In this document: positions 55,435-64,000 of the stretch, piece by piece
How positions within the stretch are numbered: position 1 is the first letter of the stretch
Layout: the number at the start of each line of letters is the position of its first letter
Assembly: GCA_025602915.1 (NCBI GenBank)
Contig: JAHLJZ010000005.1
Coordinates: 558,001 to 622,000 of the forward strand
DNA from: Paraphysoderma sedebokerense
Taxonomy: Eukaryota > Blastocladiomycota > Physodermatomycetes > Physodermatales > Physodermataceae
Direction of reading: 5' to 3'
DNA: 64,000 bases
Position numbers and translations under genes: made by a program
The notes under the pieces: generated by a model
What the model saw: the letters and a program-made list of their open reading frames with translations, nothing else
The model's database searches: none
What the model was told of the DNA's origin: nothing

Positions 55435-57366
55435 ATGAATATAGGTTTCCATTCAGTAACTCAGTACATACAGAGAAATACTATCCTTGTGCGTTGTAAA
55501 TCGTTTCAGTTCACTTCATACTCTACACTCGCGAAAATGCCGCTCGATTTCCGGAATAAAACTATGCTAGCCCCAATGGTTAGAATCTCTACTCTACCCA
55601 TGAGGTTACTTGCTTTAGAATACGGTGCGGATATTGTGTATGGACCAGAAATTGTGGATAAGAGGTTGATTGGTTCAGAGCGAGTCGTAAATGGTACAAT
55701 TTCATCACTAATATGACATTTCGCTGCGATTATTGAATTGATTTATTGACAACGATATCTTCTGGTGATTCTTTAGAATTACTGGGAACGGTAGACTACG
55801 TGAAAGGCAAGCAGTTAAATTTTCGAACGATTCCGTCAATTGAAAAGTCTCGATTGGTATTCCAGTTGGGTTCGTCAGACCCAGACTTGGCTCTCGCGGC
55901 AGCAAAAGTCGTGGAACCGGATGTATCAGCTATTGACCTGAATTGTGGATGCCCGAAATCGTTTAGTATTCTAGGCGGCATGGGTGCAGCCCTCCTAAGT
56001 AACCCTGATAAATTATGTGCGGTACGTATTGGCTGGTATGGTGACTCCAATTTTCACAGTGAGCTAACTTCATCCATTCAGATTTTAGAGAAGTTGGTGA
56101 ATAATTTAAGCGTCGATGTTACTTGTAAAATACGTATGTTATCAACTAAAGAGGAGACGATAGAATTATGTAAGCGTATTGAAAAAACTGGTGTTAAAGC
56201 GATCGCAGTTCATTGCAGGTACATAGTTAACCCAATTGTAATTCGTTTTGTTCCTTCTGCTCAAGTATTACCATCTCTTTCAAATCCAAACAGGACAAGA
56301 TACATGCCTCCACAAGTGTCTGGAGATTGGAGTATATTCAAAGCTATCGCTGAAGAAATTAAATCAATTCCAATTATCGCAAATGGAGATATTTTTGAAC
56401 GTGAACACATGCAGAAGTTGCGGGAGCAGTCAAGTAAGGCCTTGAATTATTTTTATTTTCATATTCCGTGATCTACTCCTGCAGTTCTCTTGTTATTTAT
56501 GTGTTAAAGAAACATTGGTTCATAAATTTTGCATGCTTCGCCCTTATTATATTTGATACGAACCATCAGTTGCAGCTATTGACCTCTATTTCCCTGTTTT
56601 TTGTGAATTCTGAATCGTATAACAACTTTTATTTGGGATTGTAGCATTAAGCTCGTTCATGGTTGCCCGCGGCGCCCAAGCGAACCCTTCGATATTTCAC
56701 CCTTCTGGCCCCTTTGACATTGAAACGGTCGTCAGATCATATATACAAAAATCAATCATGGTTGACAATATCTGGCAAAATACAAAGTATACATTACTAT
56801 GTATGTATAATGCGACTAAAGATTCGAAATACAAGAAGTCGGTACAAAGTAAATGCTTCAAAGACTTAGCGGAGATTTGGGGGTTGAAAGCTGAGTTTGA
56901 AAGGGTAGAAAAGGAACGCCAGGAGAGAAAAATGTTGCTGGAGGAACGGAAGCAACAGGTTCTAAGGAGTCTGAATGAAGACGGTGGAGTGGATAGTGGT
57001 ATGTTTCTTTCTTCTCTTTTATCTGATTTTGTATCGTCTACAGTACTTCGATTTTGGATTTTCTTTTCCTATCCGCGTCAATCAATTAGTAGTCTGCTTT
57101 GTTCCGTTCCAGTTGCTCGCCAAATTATTAACATTTATTTAAACCTTCTTAGAATGCCCATACATTCCTAATTTGCCCTACATTCCTTCAAAATCGTACG
57201 AACCTCAAACTACTTCACCGTCCCTTCCACATTCTACTCAAGCAACAGCACCAACTCCAACAAAGCGACCCCTTGAGGAGTTGACTACCAATGGTACAGG
57301 TCCCGAAGGTCAAGGACATTACCCTTCGAAAAAAATTGAAAACGAAGCAGAAAACATTAAAGAATA
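55435..57366 (+). CDS. DUS2: tRNA-dihydrouridine synthase, Dus2 type
   Basis: FMN enzyme reducing U20 in tRNA. MPLDFRNKTMLAPMVRISTL at ATG 55537 aligns with the usual Dus2 start; an in-frame ATG at 55435 adds an Arg/Ser/Thr-rich leader. Then YGADIVYGPEIVDKRLIG, FQLGSSDPDLALAAAKVVEP, the catalytic-cysteine motif DLNCGCPKSFS, GGMGAALLSNP, VTCKIRMLSTKEETIELCKR, AIAVHCR, IPIIANGDIF and the FMN-phosphate-site motif MVARGAQANPSIF. The tail is Lys/Glu-rich, then Pro/Thr-rich (stop 57364-57366); no double-stranded-RNA-binding domain is seen, unlike animal DUS2. Introns interrupt at about 55693-55776, 56018-56082, 56218-56292, 56435-56643 and 57001-57150. It is divergent from PRKRIP1. Confidence 0.93.
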
Positions 57367-57873
57367 GACTCATTAATATGTAAAGTTTGTTACCCAAGAA
57401 ATATTGTTGGATTGAACTTTAAGCTATGTGATCTGTAGTTCTATCAATGTGTTGCTGCGATTATCAGCCGAAACTTGTGTGAACCGGCCGAATAAAGGGT
57501 TATAGATTTAGGCCATTACTCTGTTGTGGGATCACAAAAATTGATCCTGCATTATGAGCGCCGGGACATCTTCTGAGCATAAATAAGGGAGGTCCGTGTG
57601 ACTGCATGACTGACCCATCATCTTCTTATTCTTTCATGAAGGGCGATTTCAAATGTTCTTGCTTATGGTACCATATATTTATTCAAAAGCAAAATACAAT
57701 AGCAATGAAAACGAAACCATTCGGGTATAATAAATACGCTGATAAATTTAAAGAAACTGGTGACCTTGCTCTAGTGCGAGTTGACATATCAATTCGGTTA
57801 CCTCGCGCTGGTCAGTTCTTTGGATGAGTTGTTGGTGGTTTTTTGGGTGTAGTCATTGTAGCTGGGTCTAGAC
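57367..57873. other. Intergenic between DUS2 and small secreted peptide
   Basis: 507 bp, convergent 3' flanks. A 73-codon plus-strand ORF (57606-57827) has no support. Confidence 0.5.
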
Positions 57874-58086
57874 TTATGGATGTCTACTGGGTCTGAAACT
57901 TGCTCTGATCCCCAATTGGACTGGGCCTGTTCGTCTCTTGGTGAGCTGATGGTCATTTTGGGAACCAGTTTCAATAGCAGGTACTGCCGCTTCAACTGAA
58001 TCAGTATTATCGGTGATGGGGAAACTGACCGCAAAAGTTGCGAATTGGACAAGCAAGACGGCCAACAAAAGGGTGGTGAGCTTCAT
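57874..58086 (-). CDS. Small secreted peptide precursor, family unknown
   Basis: A 70-residue ORF: signal peptide MKLTTLLLAVLLVQFATFAV with cleavage likely before or after FPI, an acidic propeptide-like stretch, then LTKRRTGP with a dibasic KR site as used by Kex2-type proteases, ending SRHP. A consensus TATAAAAG lies about 70 bp upstream, supporting the start. A second frame stays open downstream to 57798, so an intron could extend the product. It is the last gene before the duplication junction. Confidence 0.55.
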   Translation of the reverse strand: MKLTTLLLAVLLVQFATFAVSFPITDNTDSVEAAVPAIETGSQNDHQLTKRRTGPVQLGIRASFRPSRHP

Positions 58087-58155
58087 TGGGTTGATTGATT
58101 TAAAGTACCAGATTTCAAGTGTAGCCAGGCGATGAAAAGTGAACGTTCATCCATC

Positions 58156-58163
58156 CTTTTATA
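58156..58163 (-). promoter_or_regulatory. TATA box of small secreted peptide gene
   Basis: Minus-strand TATAAAAG about 70 bp upstream of ATG 58086, the clearest TATA element in the window. Confidence 0.6.
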
Positions 58164-58286
58164 CCCTCTTGTACTCGTCAACCTACATCAGATGATGATA
58201 TAATTAGATTAAGAACTGGTATGTTCTGATCTGGTCGTTGAATAAGATATTTTGTAGTGCAAATTATCGTCAAGTCACGCGCAAAC

Positions 58287-58847
58287 AACAGCAAATCAAT
58301 CAAGTATTCACTGAACTAATCGGCCTCAAAGAAAAGCTTCCTCATTTAATTACTTCCGCTTCAGCCGGAAAGAATTTTACGAATAGAAGTAAAGGATTTA
58401 CTCATGGTATCATCTATTCGTTCATTTTTTTCAATTCTCGGCTACGGGTTGTGAAGCGAAGAATGCAGTGGTGTATCTAGTATGATTATGGAGTTTAAAG
58501 ATACAAAATACTAATAACGATATTTAAAAAATTAGGATACGTGATCGAACTGCCGAGTAAACAAGCACTACAAGAATACGCTGTCCATGAGGATCATGTA
58601 AAGAGTACGTTCTGTGGTTTCTTTATCTTATATTGAATATTTGAATCCTTTTTCGATGATGAAACGAATGCTGACTCCTTCCATGTGAAAATAACAGTTA
58701 TCAATACTTTGATTGCGCCTATTAAAGATGGTATGTTGCTTTTTGTTGTTTTCGTTTATTCATGTCATTGGAAGTGGAGCCATGATCATTAATGAATCGG
58801 TTATTTTCGTACTTGTAGATGTTATGGCCGTAGATTACGAAAAGTGA
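58287..58847 (+). pseudogene. 5'-truncated Dabb gene (right copy)
   Basis: Copy of the Dabb gene lacking exon 1, the first intron and six bases of exon 2, because the duplication starts inside exon 2. The remaining exons are identical to the left copy. The sequence joined upstream supplies no recognisable first Dabb strand (MTIVHIVLFKF), so a functional product is unlikely unless the junction makes a new start. Confidence 0.8.
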
Positions 58848-59269
58848 AGTAAACGATTTGAATGAAGGGTTCAGGTTTAGAACTACTGGGAATCCCGAGT
58901 TACGGTTGATTGACTCCGCCCTTGATGCGATATTCGGTATTCAATAAAACGAAATGATTATATTATCTCAAAATTGGAGTTACAACAACATTGTACTGTG
59001 TAATCAACATGAATTAATTTATACTTCTTGCGTCCATTCATCCCCTGTGCAAGTGATTCTCCACGACGCCCTTCAACCCAAAGCGTAAATAGGAATCGTA
59101 AAATTTTCAAGATACACATCGCATAAACACTCGACGACATCAGATGTTATACTGAAACTCGTTTACCTATTTCACTAAAATTCTAGTGACTTTTGTCATA
59201 TGTACATAAAAATAGTCAGCGCATTCTAGTCTCTTGTAGCGCTGCATTCATGGAAAGTCATCGGCATGG

Positions 59270-62200
59270 CTAATGATGGCACTTCTGAGCATGCTTCCAC
59301 CAATAAATCTCTGGAACATTAACTACCGCATTTCGGGGAGACCCGATTGATATCCATTTCTTGCATTTACCGCAGAATCCTTCCCGCTGCTTTGATTTGG
59401 GACCAATTCTTTCTTTCTCTGGCGGATCGAAAGGACGACCTGTGCTGGAACTGACGCCATGGAAGAAGTTAAGCTGTCAGGGGGGATGATGAAGGAGTTA
59501 GAGCATGTGAAACGAGAACAAGCGAGGATGAAAGTAATGAGACGTACATGATACCAGAACGCGCTAATCTTGATTTTGAACCAGTTATTTTCGGGATGGC
59601 ATAGTCGACACAACCCCTCCTTAGCCTTTCCAACACCTCGAACCCAAAGCGGCGTATATCTGGAAGAAAGAATTATTAATAAACATACAAGATGATGTAG
59701 ATTGTAAGGGGGAATGATACGAACAGATCCCCTTCAAAGCGGGGTTCTTGTTTGGTAGCCTTCGCAGCGTGTGATTTCGGGACAACCTCCGCTGTAAGAG
59801 CCGCTACTGCATCCCAATCAATCTTTGCCTCAGGTTTAAATAACCTTTCAAAATCTTCTGGTTCGCATTGTGAGGTTGATTCGTCATCGGGACCAGACTC
59901 GTCGTCGTCGTCGTTTCCTTCAGCGGGTTCAGCTTTCCGCTCTTCTGGTTCTGCAGATGTTGCGACTCCAAAACTATGATCACTATCGTCAGGAGGGGGT
60001 ATGTCGCCGGCTTCATACATTTTGTAAAGACTTCTAGTCGAATAAGTATTCCCAGAATGACGGCGAATACTTTTCTTTGGTGGTTCCAGTTTTGATGGCG
60101 ATGTTTCACCCATACTGCCGGTTGACTTTCGTTTGTTCCGCTGCGAAGATTCGGAGTTTGCTGTGCTTTCGGCCTTTGTATTTGTCTTCCTCTTGAGAGG
60201 GATATACGCTTCATCCGAATCATCTTCGTACTCGTCGTCATCGTCTTCCAGCTCTTCTTTGTCACCGACCGAGTTCAGCATATCCGACTCTGACCTGGGT
60301 TCATTGTCGGTGGTATGAGGTAAGGAGAACGTGGAGCTCGACATAGGTGGAGCAAGATTGAGAGCAGCCGATAATAAATGAATCTCCTGCGAATTAATGA
60401 CACCCGTTAAGGCATCCCAGCCGTTGGAATGTACCATGCCGGACAGGAGAGATTTAATATTGTCTACGTAAGTCTGATCTTGACTGTTGCTGTGATATAA
60501 TAAAGTGTCGATAAGATTGCGAAGAATATCTCTGTGACTTGTAAGTGAAGCTATAGAGCGGATTAGGCAGTTAATATAAAGGAAAAATCAATTTTCCGAC
60601 AGCGATGAGTATTACCATTGACTTGATCCATGCTAGATTCACTTAGAGAAGCCTATGACATACAATATGTTAACTTAAGATGCACAACTGTTGTACCATT
60701 ATCAACATACCATAGGCAGATTCGGTTTCATCAATGGACCCACAGAATCAACTATTTCTTGCATCAAGCAAATGTCGTTAAAAGGATTACGTTGCTTTTG
60801 AGTTCGAAGGAATTGGGTCCTCATTTCAACCCAAGCAGCCCAAGGATTCATCTATGTCGCCGAGTCGTCAGTTTAGATTCCAAACAAAGGCAGAAAATCA
60901 TACTGACCTCTCCAGCCGTAACGGGAGAGTGATCTTTGCAAAAGACAGTAATGCAAGATTCCGGACTAACTTCGGTCTCCTCCTGAGCATCTTCCAAAAG
61001 ATCCCATTTTTGTGCACATGTCGCGTGGAAATATCGTTGGCACCCTAAGTGATCACATTTCTTTAAGAAACGACGAAAGACGAGTTAGAAAGAATTCACA
61101 TGAGTCTGACTGAAGTTCTCTCACTTACCAAAAAAGCCCCATAAACAGCATCATCCGGATCAGAACAGAGGTAACAAGTCTATTCCAGACATTACGTTAG
61201 TACTTTCAGATAAGTCATATTGGAAAGAGAGCGTACCTTGTTGTATCTCCATTTTGGGATGCCAGTAATGTCAATCAATTCAGTCCTTTCCAAGTCACCA
61301 ATTTGTGTTTCTGGGTACCAGTACGCACATACAAGATGAACCCATCCTGAAGAATCATGCGTCCGCTTAACCGCCCCTGCTCTCAGCGGACATAATTTAC
61401 AGCGCTGTATCACCGATAATGTCAGAGTCTATGTTAAAATTTACATGGATATAACGTCTGTATTACCGCTTCATGATCTCCAGCCAAGCATTTCTGACAA
61501 AACCAGACCTCAGCACTGTTGATTTCACCGTAACATTCTGTTGAATGGACTGTCAGCTGACCCTTCCAAGTGAATCGCCCTCGATTGAAATTATGATGAC
61601 AAAATTACTTTACCTTGGTGGACACAAACATCACAATGCGGTGAAGCACATACAAGTAGTCTATTGGATTCGGTGCCTGGGGTATCGTCAAGGCAAATGC
61701 AGCAATGAGGTGGCTGTATCTGCTTCTACACACGCGGCCAGAAAATAGTGGTTAGTATGATGAAATGAGTAAAATGAGGAGAGACTATCAGTCAAGACAA
61801 GAAAATTGCTTCTCGGAATATCTTTGCCATATCTCCATAGACGGCGTACTCAAGTCTGTGATGAAAGAATACAGCAGGAAAGAAACTGAAGTAATTACCC
61901 ATGTCGTCCAAAACTCTTGTTCACCGATCTGATCTGTCACTGACCAAATTGATGGAGGGCAGTCTATCGGCACATTGATTGGAGTCGTTGTTTTTGAACT
62001 GAATATATTTGGAAAGGCACTGGCCACCATACTGACTGAAGGATTGTGGAGCGTCGATTCGGGCAGTGGGACTGTGAGAGGGCCGGCCGAGGGAATCATT
62101 GACGAAGAGAGCAAGTGGTCTTGATTCTTTGTTGAGGAAGCTGCAATGACATTGTACGATCAAATAAAATGATGAAAAGTCAGATTAACGTTCAAACTTA

Positions 62201-62364
62201 TGTATAAAGTAGGAAGACTGTGGGATTGACTGATTGAGGGTGTTGAGGGATGTAGGCTTGGCAAGTAAAGCCAGCGAATGAGCGGTAGAAAGAAGGGAAC
62301 GACAAGATAGCGTACCACAGACAGCAGCACCCTTGGCGTCAGCGTACGGAGGAATAGACAACAT
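59270..62364 (-). CDS. PHD-extended-PHD-Rua1_C protein, right copy
   Basis: Identical second copy of the gene at 35594-38688, with all exons, introns and promoter interval included. The gene is complete within the duplication, so its dose would be doubled if the duplication is real. Domains and reservations are as for the left copy. Confidence 0.75.
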
Positions 62365-63176
62365 TCTGAGGGGCGAACTTGATGCGATCGAGATAGAGTG
62401 GGAATGTGTGTGGGGGGTGAAAGTTTTCAGTCGCGCAATGGCAGCAAGGGTGAGCGAGGGAATGGACAGACAGAGGGGAGGATGTTGCGGGAGGGACGGG
62501 GACTGTGACTGGACGAGGGTGACTGTGACGAGGGAGTCTGTGTATGTTGTCCTGTGTGCTAGAGGGAGTGATACTCTATATAGACAGTTGGAAATTGGCA
62601 GTGGAATCGGAGAGGGAATGGAAATGTTTTCACTTTGACGCGTCTTTTTGTTTTCCCCCTTCCTCGCTCTCTTCTCACGTCTGCCATCCCTGCGATCTTC
62701 AGAGCGACATCACACCATCTTTCGCACATTCCTCGCATAATCATTGCCATCTCCTCGGTATATTCGCATGGTCTACCCATGTCATTGCATTCCCGTCCAT
62801 ACTTTAATACCAGAAAGGGCACATTGTAGTACATTGTACAGGTAGCACACCCCATTCCAAACCTTAAAAAGCAACACACACTCCACCAGTAGCAACAAAG
62901 AAGTGAGATCCACGAAAGTGAAAAGTATACTTTCTCGTGCGGACAATCAGCGAGTGTGTGATTGGGGATATCTTGATTCTTCACCCGTCAGCCCAAGTCC
63001 CTTAACTCCCTTTGTCCTAAATTGCGTCAACGACCGCTCAGCCACACCGGCCCCTTCGATCACGGCAACTGCGCATTTTTTTATCGCACTTTGCGCATTC
63101 CTCAGTTCCCTTCCCTCATAAATCTTCGACCCTCTTTCCAGAATCCCTCATTTCTTCTCTATCTACATCCTCATTT

Positions 63177-64000
63177 ATGCTATTTGGCAATTGGAGTATC
63201 ACAGAAATGATGGACTTGGCCGCCCGACGTCCTTCGGAAGATTCCTTGTTGTCATGTTCAGATTCAGAGTCTATTTCTGACCATTCTCTCACATCCAATC
63301 CAAATTTAAACAAACCAGTCGATGAGAATAAACTTTCGCCTGTTACAATAGACCAGCTTCCCGCATTTCATTCCCCGAACTCTCTTTCCTTAGAGCATCG
63401 GCATCGAAATGGGTCTGCAGAATCCGACGTCACTGCAGTCGATGAACCAGTCTCTCCACCTCCTTCCAAATCCTCTTCTATTCTCAAATTATCTACATAT
63501 TTTTCAAGTGAAACAGTCAGCAAGAAAGGCCGCTGCTGGGCTTGCTGGCTTTATAATGATACCGCTAGTAACCCTCTTATCCGTGCGTGCCTTGGGTGTC
63601 GGGATGTGGATCTTCAGTACATCCATCGAGAATGCATCGAAAAATATCTCAACTCATTACCTCCCAGAACCGATAAATCGTATTATTGCACACGATGTAA
63701 AGATACTTACGACGTTTCTTGGACTGAACTGCATCCAATGTATATTCTCTTCGATCAGAACCCGATTCTTGCAGGGGTCATCATCGGAATGACCGTTTCG
63801 ACGGTAATCCTCTGTTACTCATGTATGATTCTATTATCGAGGCAGGGATCAAAATATGTCCAGACGTTATTGCTGTTTGGGTTAAAGATGGATTTACAAT
63901 ATTGGTGTTACTTTATGATGGGAAGCTACACCATGATGAATTTTCTCGTATGGAGCTTTGTTCTCAAACACTGCTCTGGTTATGTAGCACTCCGAGTCGG
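63177..64000 (+). CDS. RINGv (MARCH-like) E3, right copy, cut by window edge
   Basis: Identical to 39501-40324; the window ends 103 bases before the expected stop. The RINGv domain and the paired TM helices are present; only the polar tail is missing from view. Confidence 0.83.
   Translation, partial: MLFGNWSITEMMDLAARRPSEDSLLSCSDSESISDHSLTSNPNLNKPVDENKLSPVTIDQLPAFHSPNSLSLEHRHRNGSAESDVTAVDEPVSPPPSKSSSILKLSTYFSSETVSKKGRCWACWLYNDTASNPLIRACLGCRDVDLQYIHRECIEKYLNSLPPRTDKSYYCTRCKDTYDVSWTELHPMYILFDQNPILAGVIIGMTVSTVILCYSCMILLSRQGSKYVQTLLLFGLKMDLQYWCYFMMGSYTMMNFLVWSFVLKHCSGYVALRV

Larger units (their letters stand above)
58287..64000 (+). repeat. Segmental duplication, right copy (runs off window)
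   Basis: Same sequence as 34611-40324, constant offset 23,676, direct orientation. It begins abruptly after unique sequence (58286) and is still identical at the last base of the window. Confidence 0.93.

Noticed and set aside
1-64000. Retroviral, LTR or other virus-derived elements
   Set aside because: No reverse transcriptase, integrase, capsid or long terminal repeat pattern recognised; the only long repeat is the 23.7-kb-offset segmental duplication.

Overview
The window looks like nuclear DNA of an early-diverging, probably zoosporic fungus. It is intron-rich: most introns are short GT...AG introns, often with a CTAAC-like branch site. Genes are dense and lie on both strands. Fungal markers are an SVF1 homologue and a Rua1 C-terminal (DUF4451) domain. 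A gene for CATSPERE, an accessory subunit of the flagellar CatSper Ca2+ channel, implies a flagellated cell such as a zoospore or gamete. The lineage call is inference; no rRNA or other marker is present.

Layout. 1-1425: NDUFB9 (complex I), running off the left edge, head-to-head with a TOPORS-like RING protein. 1528-13092: five tandem, same-strand genes for seven-helix membrane proteins with a C-terminal RGS domain, sharing exon layout. 13519-16493: a DH-PH RhoGEF, head-to-head with SVF1 (16789-18039). 18156-22256: SURF6/RRP14 and HAS1, two ribosome-biogenesis genes sharing a promoter interval of about 216 bp. 22785-28301: a LIM-domain-binding protein, a TLC-like membrane protein, a FAAP24-like Fanconi-pathway protein and an intron-bearing tRNA-Ile(AAU). 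28474-32462: CATSPERE. 32805-33863: a PIF/Harbinger-type transposase. 34452-40427: a Dabb-domain protein, a PHD-ePHD-Rua1_C chromatin-type protein and a RINGv/MARCH-like E3. 40578-48331: methylthioribulose-1-phosphate dehydratase, a small membrane protein, a RasGAP and S-adenosylmethionine synthetase. 48679-51602: a calcineurin-B-like EF-hand protein and a CMAS-family methyltransferase. 51803-58086: a secreted protein of unknown family, an unexplained repeat zone, PRKRIP1, DUS2 and a small secreted peptide.

From 58287 to the right edge the sequence repeats 34611-40324 at a constant offset of 23,676 bp, with no difference in any stretch compared. This is what a direct tandem duplication of a 23.7-kb unit (34611-58286) would look like, with its second copy running out of the window. 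It could equally be an assembly artefact. The second copy begins inside exon 2 of the Dabb gene, so that gene lacks its 5' part there.

Functional themes. Signalling is well represented: the 7TM-RGS array, RhoGEF, RasGAP, a calcineurin-B-like protein and CatSper. Methionine/SAM metabolism is covered by SAM synthetase, the methionine-salvage dehydratase and a SAM-dependent methyltransferase. Most remaining genes are conserved housekeeping genes.
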